DNA of 64,000 nucleotides from Streptomyces zhaozhouensis. GTDB taxonomy: Bacteria; Actinomycetota; Actinomycetes; Streptomycetales; Streptomycetaceae. The notes under the pieces are model-generated. The model made no database searches, was not told the origin of the DNA, and saw only the letters and a list, made by a program, of their open reading frames with translations. Positions 50,959 to 59,179 of the stretch are shown piece by piece. The stretch covers positions 1 through 64,000 of the forward strand of contig NZ_OCNE01000024.1 in NCBI RefSeq assembly GCF_900230195.1. Reading direction: 5' to 3'. Both the position numbers and the translations under genes were made by a program. Numbering within the stretch: the stretch's first letter is position 1; each line of letters starts with the position of its first letter.

Positions 50959-51162
50959 TCAGGCGGTCACCCGGACCATGTCGGCCTGGGGACCCTTCTG
51001 TCCCTGAGAGATCTCGAACTCGACCCGCTGTCCCTCTTCCAGGGTGCGGTACCCGTCCATCTGGATCGCGCTGTAGTGGACGAACACGTCCGCACCACCG
51101 TCTACCGCGATGAAGCCGTAGCCCTTCTCCGCGTTGAACCACTTGACGGTGCCCTGAGCCAT
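50959..51162 (-). CDS. Cold-shock protein (CspA family)
   Basis: A 67-residue CSD protein with RNP1 KGYGFIAV and RNP2 VFVHYSAI, very close to the protein at 23.5 kb but with different ends. It is an RNA chaperone. A promoter at 51284-51311 predicts a leader of about 115 bases. It has its own terminator and so is monocistronic, lying between groEL2 and the thrC-cysO unit. Confidence 0.95.
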   Translation of the reverse strand: MAQGTVKWFNAEKGYGFIAVDGGADVFVHYSAIQMDGYRTLEEGQRVEFEISQGQKGPQADMVRVTA

Positions 51163-51283
51163 TCCTTACTCCCCATATTGCCGGCCCTTTCACGAGCCCA
51201 CACCTCGCGGACCCGGGTCAGACCTCTCAGACTCCACCCCCGGGCGGTGTGGGGGTGTGCGCCGGAACGTTCGACCGCCGCTG

Positions 51284-51311
51284 AATGTATCTGCACGGAC
51301 GCCCAGTGCAA
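51284..51311 (-). promoter_or_regulatory. Promoter of the second csp gene
   Basis: On the minus strand: TTGCAC (51311-51306), 16 bp, TACATT (51289-51284). Transcription would begin near 51277. The surrounding 350 bp (51163-51519) is clearly less GC-rich than its neighbours, as usual for csp leaders. Confidence 0.65.
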
Positions 51312-51519
51312 CAGGCCATTCGGTAAGGAATTATCGCGACGCCAGAACGGTCAAATCCCGCGAAAGCCCAGGAAGTTGAACATTTCGCAGCGGGCCTTTC
51401 TGGCCAACCAGACAATTGGTGCAACAATTTCCGGCACAGAGTTTGCCCGCGGGGCCCGCATTCATATGTGAGTGACACGGATTCGCCACCACGAGGCAAC
51501 TCTAGCGTTCCGCCGCAGG

Positions 51520-51556
51520 CCAACGCCCCACGACCCCGCAGGTCGTGGGGCGTTGG
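51520..51556 (-). terminator. Terminator after thrC-cysO
   Basis: A perfect 16-bp stem, CCAACGCCCCACGACC / GGTCGTGGGGCGTTGG, with a 5-base loop, about 40 bases after the cysO stop. Confidence 0.88.
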
Positions 51557-51595
51557 GCCGGTGTGCGCGGGCCCCGGAAGCCTCAGCGGCGAGCG

Positions 51596-51874
51596 TCACG
51601 CGCCGCCGGCGACCGCCGGGATGATGGAGATCCCGGCGCCGTCGGGGGTCTTGGTGGCCAGTCCCTCCGTGAAGCGCACGTCGTCGTCGTTCACGTAGAC
51701 GTTGACGAAACGTCGCAGCTTGCCCTCGTCGTCCAGGACCCGGCCCGCGATGCCCTGGTGGTTGCGGTCGAGGTCGGCGAGGACCTCCTGGAGCGTGGCG
51801 CCCTCGGCGGTCACCTCGGAGCTGCCGCCGGTGTAGGTGCGCAGAATGGTGGGGATGCGGACGGTGACGCTCAT
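51596..51874 (-). CDS. cysO: MoaD/ThiS-family sulfur carrier, CysO-like
   Basis: A 92-residue ubiquitin-fold protein. It matches mycobacterial CysO closely: SVTVRIPTILRTYTGG start, LRRFVNVYVNDDDVRF, and IPAVAGG near the C-terminus. CysO carries sulfur as a C-terminal thiocarboxylate for cysteine synthesis by CysM. Here one more Ala follows the GG, so the protein must be trimmed before it can be activated. The ATG overlaps the thrC stop by 4 bases; no mec+ protease or cysM gene is nearby. Confidence 0.88.
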   Translation of the reverse strand: MSVTVRIPTILRTYTGGSSEVTAEGATLQEVLADLDRNHQGIAGRVLDDEGKLRRFVNVYVNDDDVRFTEGLATKTPDGAGISIIPAVAGGA

Positions 51875-53175
51875 GCCAGGCCAGCCTCTCGGAAGGAGTC
51901 GAGGTTCGGACGGATGGTCGCGGAGGGACCGGTGGTCCCGGCCACCGCGTCCAGGGTCTTCAGGCCGTCGCCGGTGTTGAGCACGACGGTGGTCGCCTCG
52001 GGGTCCAGCCGGCCGTCGGCGAGCAGTTTGCGGGTGACGCCGAGCGTCACGCCGCCCGCCGTCTCGGCGAAGATGCCCTCGGTCCTGGCCAGCAGCTTGA
52101 TCGCGTCCACGATCCGGGCGTCGTCGACGTCCTCGACCGCGCCGCCGGTGCGGCGGGCGATGTCCAGCACGTAGGGGCCGTCGGCCGGGTTCCCGATGGC
52201 CAGGGACTTGGCGATGGTGTCCGGCTTGACCGGGCGGACCACGTCGTGGCCGTCGCGGTAGGCGCGGGAGACCGGGGAGCAGCCCTCGGCCTGGGCGCCG
52301 AAGATCCGGTAGGGGCGGTCCTCGACCAGCCCGAGCTGGATCAGTTCCTTCAAACCCTTGTCGATTTTCGTCAGTTGCGAGCCGGAAGCGATCGGAATCA
52401 CCAGCTGGTCCGGCAGTTTCCAGCCAAGTTGCTCGCAGATCTCGTACGCCAGGGTCTTGGAGCCCTCGGCGTAGTACGGGCGGAGATTCACGTTGACGAA
52501 GCCCCAGCCCTCGCCGATCGGGTCGCCGATCAGCTCGCTGCAGAAGCGGTTCACGTCGTCGTAGGTGCCCTCGATGGCCACCAGGTCGCCGCCGTAGACG
52601 GCGGCCATGACGACCTTGCCCTGCTCCAGGTCGTGCGGGATGAAGACGCAGGAACGCAGCCCGGCGCGGGCGGCGGCGGCGCCCACGGCGCCGGCCAGGT
52701 TGCCGGTGGACGAGCAGGAGAGCGTGGTGAACCCGAAGGCGCGCGCCGCCTCCACCGCGTTGGCGACGACGCGGTCCTTGAACGAGTGGGTCGGGTTCGC
52801 CGAGTCGTCCTTGACGTAGAGGCCGCCGGTGACGCCCAGCTCGGCCGCGAGCCGGTCGGCGCGCACCAGCGGCGTGCAGCCGGGGTTGAGGTTCGGGTGG
52901 TCGGCGACGTCGGCGGGCACCGGCAGCAGCGGGGCGTAACGCCAGATGCTCTGCGGGCCGGCGGCGATGCGCGCTCGCAGCGCCTCGGGGTCGCCGGTGG
53001 GGAAGTCGTAGGCGATCTCCAGCGGGCCGAAACAGGAGGCACACGCGAAGATCGGGCCGAGCGGGAAGCGTTCCCCGCACTCGCGACAGGAAAGCGCGGC
53101 GGCGGGGCCGAGATCGACGTGCGCGGGCGGAACCGGGGCGCCTTCGGCGTGGTCGTCCGAGGTCAGCACAGACAT
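51871..53175 (-). CDS. thrC: Threonine synthase
   Basis: A 434-residue PLP enzyme. The N-terminal zinc-ribbon-like region has Cys30, Cys33, Cys45 and Cys48; the PLP lysine is Lys133 in NPTHSFKDR; SCSSTGNLAGAVGAAAARAG and VIPIASGSQLTKIDKG follow, and TGDGLKTLDAV binds the cofactor phosphate. It turns O-phosphohomoserine into threonine. The start ATG at 53175 follows an AGGAGAAGGG ribosome site that is part of the 3' strand of the SAM riboswitch, and cysO follows with a 4-base overlap. Confidence 0.93.
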   Translation of the reverse strand: MSVLTSDDHAEGAPVPPAHVDLGPAAALSCRECGERFPLGPIFACASCFGPLEIAYDFPTGDPEALRARIAAGPQSIWRYAPLLPVPADVADHPNLNPGCTPLVRADRLAAELGVTGGLYVKDDSANPTHSFKDRVVANAVEAARAFGFTTLSCSSTGNLAGAVGAAAARAGLRSCVFIPHDLEQGKVVMAAVYGGDLVAIEGTYDDVNRFCSELIGDPIGEGWGFVNVNLRPYYAEGSKTLAYEICEQLGWKLPDQLVIPIASGSQLTKIDKGLKELIQLGLVEDRPYRIFGAQAEGCSPVSRAYRDGHDVVRPVKPDTIAKSLAIGNPADGPYVLDIARRTGGAVEDVDDARIVDAIKLLARTEGIFAETAGGVTLGVTRKLLADGRLDPEATTVVLNTGDGLKTLDAVAGTTGPSATIRPNLDSFREAGLA

Positions 53176-53192
53176 GGGTACGAGGCCCTTCT

Positions 53193-53332
53193 CCTCATCT
53201 TCCCCGTGGCGGCTCTCGCCACGGGACGGAATTGGCACCTGCCCCACCGGAGAGCCTCGTGCCGTCACGAGATCCGGTGGAAGGGTTGCCGGGGCTTCAA
53301 CGGGCCGTTCCCTCTGCCCCTCTGGATGAGCG
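53193..53332 (-). promoter_or_regulatory. SAM-I (S-box) riboswitch before thrC
   Basis: On the minus strand the conserved S-box core is plain: GCTCATCCAGAGGGGCAGAG, then GGAACGGCCCGTTGAAGC, CCCGGCAACC, and later GGTGCCAATTCCGTCC. The P1 helix forms between CTCATC (53330-53325) and GATGAG (53199-53194). The latter runs into the GAGGAGAAGG ribosome site of thrC, so SAM binding should hide the ribosome site and shut off translation. The rest of the 399-bp gap up to gpgS holds only the two promoter regions. Confidence 0.9.
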
Positions 53333-53574
53333 GTATGCGGTTGTCGGCGCGGCGTCGGCCCGCGGTCCTGATGTGCGGTCCCGATATGCGGAGGACACCT
53401 GCGCTGTTCGAGACTGTAACGGACACCCCGCACAATGGCTCGGGCCGTCCGCTCCGCGAGACAACCAGGGGAGATGACCAGAAATCCGGGCCACAGCGGG
53501 TTCGGGCACCCCGGAAAGGGGCAGACGCGGCCATACGGATGAATACGTGGCCAAATCGAACAGGAGCGACATTC

Positions 53575-54540
53575 GTGCTGGAAGAGGCAGAGAAGTGGCT
53601 GACCCGCCGGTCCTGGGCCGTCACTGACCGCTCGATACCGCAACTGCTGAACGCCAAGCGGGCAGCGGGCACGGCCGGCAGCATCAGCGTGGTCCTCCCC
53701 GCGCTCAACGAGGAGGCCACGGTGGGTGCCATCGTGGAGGCGCTGCGGCGCGACCTCATGGAGGACGTCCCACTGATCGACGAGTTGCTCGTGGTGGACT
53801 CCGGGTCCACCGACCGCACCTCCGAGGTGGCCGCGGCCGCCGGGGCGAAGGTCGTCCACCGCGACGAGATCCTGCCCCGCGTGCCGGCCGTCCCGGGCAA
53901 GGGCGAGGTGCTCTGGCGGTCGCTGCTGGCGACCAGCGGCGAGATCGTCTGTTTCGTCGACGCCGACCTGCGGGAGTTCGACTCGCGCCTGGTCTCGGGC
54001 ACCATCGGTCCGCTGCTCACCGACCCGGAGGTCCAGCTGGTCAAGGCGATGTACGACCGGCCGCTCGGCGAACAGCCGGCCGGCGCCCGCCAGGGCGGAC
54101 GGGTCACCGAGCTGGTCGCCCGACCGTTGCTGAACCTGCACTGGCCGCAGCTGGCCGGCGTGGTCCAGCCGCTGGGCGGCGAGTACGCGGCGCGCAGGTC
54201 GCTGCTGGAACGGCTGCCGTTCCCCGTCGGCTACGGCGTGGAGCTGGGCCTGCTGATCGACACGCTCAACCTGGTGGGCCTGGACGCCGTCGGGCAGGTC
54301 GACGTCGGCGAGCGCAAGCACCGCCACCAGGACGGGCAGGCGCTCGGCCGGATGTCGGCGGCGATCATGCGGACCGCGCAGTGCCGGCTGCCGGGCAACG
54401 TGCTCCCCACGCGGCTGGGGCTGACCCAGTTCCAGCGGACCGAGGACGGCGGTTTCACGCCCGAGACGCACCCGATCCTGGCCGACGAACGACCACCGAT
54501 GTCCACCATCCCCGAGTACGCCGCCCGGCAGGCCGCCTGA
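53575..54540 (+). CDS. gpgS: Glucosyl-3-phosphoglycerate synthase
   Basis: A 321-residue GT-A glycosyltransferase of the GT81 type: SISVVLPALNEEATVGAIVEAL, LLVVDSGSTDRT, VPGKGEVLWRSL, the metal site FVDADLREFD (Asp129-Ala-Asp131), LGGEYAARRSLLERLPFPVGYGVE and the late KHRHQD. It uses a nucleotide sugar and 3-phosphoglycerate to start glucosylglycerate (or methylglucose polysaccharide) synthesis. GTG at 53575 stands 8 bases after AGGAG; an ATG at 53539 is possible. otsA follows, so compatible-solute genes cluster here. Confidence 0.87.
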   Translation: MLEEAEKWLTRRSWAVTDRSIPQLLNAKRAAGTAGSISVVLPALNEEATVGAIVEALRRDLMEDVPLIDELLVVDSGSTDRTSEVAAAAGAKVVHRDEILPRVPAVPGKGEVLWRSLLATSGEIVCFVDADLREFDSRLVSGTIGPLLTDPEVQLVKAMYDRPLGEQPAGARQGGRVTELVARPLLNLHWPQLAGVVQPLGGEYAARRSLLERLPFPVGYGVELGLLIDTLNLVGLDAVGQVDVGERKHRHQDGQALGRMSAAIMRTAQCRLPGNVLPTRLGLTQFQRTEDGGFTPETHPILADERPPMSTIPEYAARQAA

Positions 54541-54699
54541 GCGGCCGGGTCGCCCCGGAGCCGGAGCGCCGGCTGTGACGTGGCACACGTTTCCCGCCCG
54601 TCACGGCTGGCTAGCCTCCTTCCGGCATTCCCGGGAACGGCCCGCCCGCCGGGACGGTCACGGAAAGCGACCGGACGCCCACGAGGAGACCGAACGCCG

Positions 54700-56148
54700 A
54701 TGACCGTCGAGCCCCCTGAGACAGCCGGCCAGGTGCTGGTCGCCTCCAACCGCGGCCCGGTGAGCTACACCCGCCGGGACGACGGCGCGCTGGTCGCGCG
54801 GCGCGGCGGCGGGGGACTGGTCTCCGGGCTGAGCGCGCTGGGCCCCGACGCGGGCACCTGGGTCTGCGCCGCGCTCGGCGACGACGACCGCGCGGCGGCC
54901 GAGGCGCACGCCGGACGGCTGCCCGCCGAGGACACCGGCGGCCAGTCGGTGCGGATGCTGGACATTCCCCGCGAGACCTTCGAGGCCGCGTACAACGGCG
55001 TGGCCAACTCCGTGCTGTGGTTCGTCCACCACCTGCTGTACCAGACGCCGTTCGAGCCCGTCTTCGACGAGGAGTTCGAGGCCGGCTGGGGCCGTTACCG
55101 CGCCTACAACCGGGCGTTCGCCGACGCGCTCGCCGACGAGGCGGCCGAGGGCGCCGCGGTGCTGGTGCAGGACTACCATCTGGCGCTCGTCCCGGGACTG
55201 CTGGCCAAGCGCCGGCCCGACCTGCGGATCGGGCACTTCTCCCACACCCCGTGGGCGCCGCCCGAGCTGTTCCGCGTGCTGCCCGACGACATCGCGCGCG
55301 AGCTGCTGCTCGGCATCCTGGGCGGCGACCGGGCGGCGTTCCTCACGCACCGCTGGGCGCGGGCGTTCACGGAGTGCTGCGCGGCGCTGCTGGGCGCGGA
55401 GGTCGCGGAGGGCACGGTGACCCACCAGGGGCGCACCACGCGGATCGGGGTGCACGGGCTCGGCGCCGACGCCGAGTTCCTGCGGGAGCGCGCGTCGCGT
55501 CCCGACGTGGACGAGCGCCTCGCCGAGCTGCGCGAGCGGGTCGGTCCCGACCGCTCGACGATCGTGCGGGTGGACCGCACGGAGCTGTCGAAGAACATCG
55601 TGCGCGGGCTGCTCGCCTACCGCAGGCTGCTCACCGACCGGCCCGAGTGGCACGGCCGCGTCACCCACATCGCGTTCGCCTACCCGTCCCGTCAGGACCT
55701 GGCGGTCTACCGCGCCTACACGGAGGAGGTCTCGCGGGTCGCCGAGGCGATCAACGCGGACTTCGGCCGGGACGACTGGACGCCGGTGGTGCTGCACGTC
55801 AAGGACGACTTCGCGCGTTCGCTGGCCGCCTACCGGATGGCGGACGTGGCACTGGTCAACCCGATCAGGGACGGGATGAACCTGGTCGCCAAGGAGATCC
55901 CGGTGGTCTCCGAACGGGGCTGCGCGCTGGTGCTCTCCCGGGAGGCGGGCGCGGCGGAGGAGCTGGGCGGCGACGCGCTGCTGGTCAACCCGTACGACAT
56001 CGCCGGCACGGCGGAGGCGCTGCACCGCGCCCTGACGATGGACCACGCGACGCGCACCACCCACACGGACCGCCTCACGAGAGCCGCGACGGCCCTCCCC
56101 CCGACGGACTGGTTCCTGGCCCAACTCACCGCCCTGCGCGGCCTGTAA
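54700..56148 (+). CDS. otsA: Trehalose-6-phosphate synthase
   Basis: A 482-residue GT20 enzyme: SNRGPVSY near the start (donor loop), the NSVLWFVHHLLYQ and QDYHLALVPGLLAK blocks, SHTPWAPPELFRVLP, RVDRTELSKNIVRGL, and the C-terminal NPIRDGMNLVAKEIP. It makes trehalose-6-P; the phosphatase otsB lies at 37.8 kb. The actinomycete form reads RVDRTELSKN where E. coli has RLDYSKG; as I recall, the Streptomyces enzyme prefers GDP-glucose. ATG at 54700 has GAGGAGACCGAACGCC before it. Confidence 0.93.
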   Translation: MTVEPPETAGQVLVASNRGPVSYTRRDDGALVARRGGGGLVSGLSALGPDAGTWVCAALGDDDRAAAEAHAGRLPAEDTGGQSVRMLDIPRETFEAAYNGVANSVLWFVHHLLYQTPFEPVFDEEFEAGWGRYRAYNRAFADALADEAAEGAAVLVQDYHLALVPGLLAKRRPDLRIGHFSHTPWAPPELFRVLPDDIARELLLGILGGDRAAFLTHRWARAFTECCAALLGAEVAEGTVTHQGRTTRIGVHGLGADAEFLRERASRPDVDERLAELRERVGPDRSTIVRVDRTELSKNIVRGLLAYRRLLTDRPEWHGRVTHIAFAYPSRQDLAVYRAYTEEVSRVAEAINADFGRDDWTPVVLHVKDDFARSLAAYRMADVALVNPIRDGMNLVAKEIPVVSERGCALVLSREAGAAEELGGDALLVNPYDIAGTAEALHRALTMDHATRTTHTDRLTRAATALPPTDWFLAQLTALRGL

Positions 56149-56170
56149 CGGGGGCGGCTGCCTCACCCGC

Positions 56171-56520
56171 CTGGCCCGGCTCGGTGGTCGCCGAGGCCCG
56201 CCAAGGGCGGCTTCGGGGGGCGCGGGGAACTGCGCGGGTAACCAGTCACCGTGTGGCAGTCGACGACCCACCCGTCTGGCCCGGCTCGGTGGTCGCCGCG
56301 GCCCGCCAAGGGCGGCTTTGGGGGGCGCGGGGAACTGCGCGGGTAACCAGTCACCGTGTGGTAGTCGACGACCCACCCGTCTGGCCCGGCTCGGTGGTCG
56401 CCGCGGCCCGCCAAGGGCGGCTTTGGGGGGCGCGGGGAACTGCGCGGGTAACCAGCCACCGTGTGGCAGTCGACGACTCACCCGTCTGGCCCGGCTCGGT
56501 GGTCGCCGCGGCCCGCCACG
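56171..56520 (+). repeat. 105-bp tandem repeat, 3.3 copies
   Basis: Copies begin at 56171, 56276, 56381 and (partial, ~34 bp) 56486, each starting CTGGCCCGGCTCGGTGGTCG. They differ at only a few positions. Each full copy contains one 20-mer of the dispersed family (56217, 56322, 56427). The unit is a multiple of three and leaves a minus-strand frame open, but no start, ribosome site or family supports a protein. Confidence 0.95.
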
Positions 56521-56527
56521 AGTGGAA

Positions 56528-58990
56528 TCACTCGACCGCGACCGCGACCGCGCCGGAGATCCTGTGGAGCGGATACGTACGGACCTCGTCCGCCGTGTGG
56601 TCGAAGGCGGTGACGAAGCCGGCGTCCACCCGCACCGGGCTGAGCACGTGGTGGCCGGCCACCCCGTCGGCCCCGACATAGCCGATCGCGACCAGCCCGC
56701 CGGAGGCCGCCGCCGCGCGCAGCGTGGCCAGCGTCTCCTCCGCCGACGTGCGGGGCGGCGGTCCCACCGCCTCCGGAACCCGCGCGCCCCGGGCGCCGTG
56801 CGCGCCGTGCGCGCCCTGCCCGCCCCGGGCACCCCGCGTGCCCTCCGCACCGGCCCCCGCCGCCGCGTGGTCCCCCGCGCGCACCGCGCGCACGGCCGCG
56901 GCCAACAGCCCGTCGTCGGCGGGCGGCGGCGCGTCCGGCGCCGGCACGGGCGCGCTGCGCGCCGGCGTGCGGCGCGGCTCCGCGCTCAGCGTCACCACCG
57001 CGCCCTCCGTCGTCTCGGCCGCCGGGGCGAGCCCCCACTCGCGCAGCCGCAGCAGCAACTGGTCAGGTGACAGGTCGGAGACCAGCACCGTGGGGGCGAT
57101 CCGCCGCAGCCGCAGCGGCTCGTACCGTCGGTCGGCGAGCAGTTGCCCCAGCGCCGTCTCGTCCTCGGACCGCAGATAGCTGCCGGCCGCGCCGACCCGC
57201 AGCCGGCCGTGGCGCCTGGCCACGTCGTCCACCAGGTAGTCCAGCGGCTGCGGCACCGGCGTGCGGGAGACCTCGGCGAGGAAGGCGTGCAGCGCGTCCG
57301 TCGTCCAGCCGGCGTCCAGCGCGCGGCGGATCGATCCCGGTGTGAACCGGTAGACCGTGGCGCCGCCCGTCGACTCCACGTCGGCGGCGAGCGCCATCGT
57401 CGCCCGCAGGTCCCTGCGGAGGGGGCCCGGTGCCACCGCCGTCAGGTCGGCCTGGAGCAGCACCTGGTCGACCGGTTCAGGGAAGAGCGGTCCCAGCAGT
57501 TCGGCGGCCTCGGCCGGTCGCGGCCGGGGGCCCAGCAGCGGCCTGGCGTAGGAGGCCAACGCGCCGCGCCCGGTGACCCCCAGCGCCTCGGCCTCGCCGA
57601 GCGCCGCCTCGGTCAGCCGGTGCCGGGGCTCGGTGCCAAGCCGCCGGGGCCACTCCCAGTCCAGCCGGGCGCGCACCGCCGCCGGGTCGGCGGCGCCGCC
57701 CGGCGGCAGCGTGGCGAGCAGCGCGAGGACCCGGTGCCGCAGCGCCGCCACCGGGCCCCGGTCCAGGCCGCTGCCGAGGGCGGCCAGCAGCCGGCCCTTG
57801 CCGTCGCGGGTGCCGACGAGCGACGGCACCCGCGTGCCGGCCAGCCACGCGGTGGCCAGCCGCAGCCAGCGTTCGCCGGTGGGCGCGGTCAGCCAGTCGT
57901 CGTAGGCGGGGGTGGGCGCGTAGCGTTCGTCTGCCGCGCCGTCGGAGGCCAGCAGACCGGCGGCGTAGGCGAGTTCGAGCCAGAAGACCGCCTCCGGCTC
58001 CGGGACGTCCAGGATGACGGCGGCGCGTTTCAGCTCCCGCACGCCGAGGCCGCCGGCGCGCAGCACCGGCGGACCCTCCGCCTCCCAGGCCGTCAGCAGC
58101 TTCTCCAGCACGTCCAACGCGCGCAGCGCGGCGCCGGCCGCCGTCGCGTCGACGAGCTCGGCCGGGTGCTCGGCGACGGCCGGCACCGCCGGGGGCTCGG
58201 GGCGCGGGTCCCGGTGTGCGCGCCCCCCGCGCAGGGTGAGCGCCACCTCGCGCGGCAGCACCACCGTGCCCGGCTGGGTGGGCATCAGCAGTCCCCGGTC
58301 GAGGAGCCAGCGCAGCGGCGCGCCGGCGCGCGCCGCCTCGGGACCGCTGCCGAGGGTGCCGTAGGGCGGGCCCCAGGTCAGCCGGTCCAGGGTGGCGGTC
58401 GCACCCTCCGGCGCCTCGGCGAGGAGCGCGGCCAGCCGCTCGCGGTCGCCGAAGAGCGCGGCGAGCGCGCCGATCGCGCTCACCGGGTCGTGGGTGGCCG
58501 GCAGCCCGCAGGCGGCCAGCAGCTGCTGGGTGCGGCTCGGCGCCATCCCGGCGGCGGCCTCGGCCAGCGTCGGTCCGAGCCCGGTGGCGCTCGGCCGGCC
58601 GGCGCTCGGCGCCAGCAACTCCTGCGCGGTCCGCACCAGTCGCAGCCCGTCGTCCCTGCCCCACAGCAGGGCCCGGGAGCGCAGTGTCGCCAGCGCCTCC
58701 GCCAACCGGTCCCCACCGCCGGGCAGCAGCTCCTCCAGCGCGCGTGGTGAACAGGGGCGCTCGGCGATGGCCAGCGCTTCCGCCGTCTGAAGGGTGAAGG
58801 TGTCCAGATGCTCCAGGGCGCGCACCACGGAGGCCCGCGCGCCGGCGCGCGTGGCCAGTTGGGAGAGGTCGCCCGGCAGGGGGGACAGCAGGTCGGGGCG
58901 GGCGCGCAGCAGCTCGGACAGCTCCTCGTCGGAACGGGAGCGCAGTTCGTCGGCGAGGGTGCGCGGGCTGTCGGTGGAACCGCTGGTCAT
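56528..58990 (-). CDS. Helicase-associated C-terminal-domain protein (XPB partner, Rv0862c-like)
   Basis: An 820-residue protein without Walker motifs. The N-terminal half is rich in helices and resembles winged-helix repeats; a helicase-associated XPB/Ssl2-like N-terminal domain is expected at about 480-650 (around VLLQADLTAVAPGPLRRDL and GATVYRFTPGSIRRALDAGW). A Gly/Ala/Arg-rich linker follows (about 725-755), and the end (LVAIGYVGADG, HHVLSPVRVDAGFVTAFDH) looks like a WYL-type fold. In mycobacteria the homologue (Rv0862c) lies directly before the XPB helicase gene; here XPB is at 38.8 kb. The start at 58990 is the first Met of family-like sequence; the frame is open much further. Confidence 0.8.
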   Translation of the reverse strand: MTSGSTDSPRTLADELRSRSDEELSELLRARPDLLSPLPGDLSQLATRAGARASVVRALEHLDTFTLQTAEALAIAERPCSPRALEELLPGGGDRLAEALATLRSRALLWGRDDGLRLVRTAQELLAPSAGRPSATGLGPTLAEAAAGMAPSRTQQLLAACGLPATHDPVSAIGALAALFGDRERLAALLAEAPEGATATLDRLTWGPPYGTLGSGPEAARAGAPLRWLLDRGLLMPTQPGTVVLPREVALTLRGGRAHRDPRPEPPAVPAVAEHPAELVDATAAGAALRALDVLEKLLTAWEAEGPPVLRAGGLGVRELKRAAVILDVPEPEAVFWLELAYAAGLLASDGAADERYAPTPAYDDWLTAPTGERWLRLATAWLAGTRVPSLVGTRDGKGRLLAALGSGLDRGPVAALRHRVLALLATLPPGGAADPAAVRARLDWEWPRRLGTEPRHRLTEAALGEAEALGVTGRGALASYARPLLGPRPRPAEAAELLGPLFPEPVDQVLLQADLTAVAPGPLRRDLRATMALAADVESTGGATVYRFTPGSIRRALDAGWTTDALHAFLAEVSRTPVPQPLDYLVDDVARRHGRLRVGAAGSYLRSEDETALGQLLADRRYEPLRLRRIAPTVLVSDLSPDQLLLRLREWGLAPAAETTEGAVVTLSAEPRRTPARSAPVPAPDAPPPADDGLLAAAVRAVRAGDHAAAGAGAEGTRGARGGQGAHGAHGARGARVPEAVGPPPRTSAEETLATLRAAAASGGLVAIGYVGADGVAGHHVLSPVRVDAGFVTAFDHTADEVRTYPLHRISGAVAVAVE

Positions 58991-59179
58991 CCTGCCAACC
59001 GTAGCGGCAGTCGGTGCCAGGTGACATGGCCAGGGAAGTTCAGCGCGTCGGCTGAACCGTTTTTGTAGGACGACTGCCCCGGGGCAACCATGCCATCCAG
59101 TGCCTTTCCGGCGAGTGGACTGCCGAGGTCGGAGCGCGGCAGACTCGGGAAACCAGTCAACGGAAGGACCTGATCCACA

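Noticed and set aside
53193..53332. SAM-IV riboswitch
   Set aside because: The core with GCAGAGGGA, GTTGAAGC and GGTGCCAATTCC follows the SAM-I pattern; the SAM-IV-specific elements are not seen.
56163..56459. 98-aa repetitive protein on the minus strand
   Set aside because: The frame is open only because the repeat length is divisible by three; no ribosome site or homologue is apparent.
56171..56520. CRISPR array
   Set aside because: The 105-bp units are contiguous and nearly identical, with no unique spacers and no cas genes.
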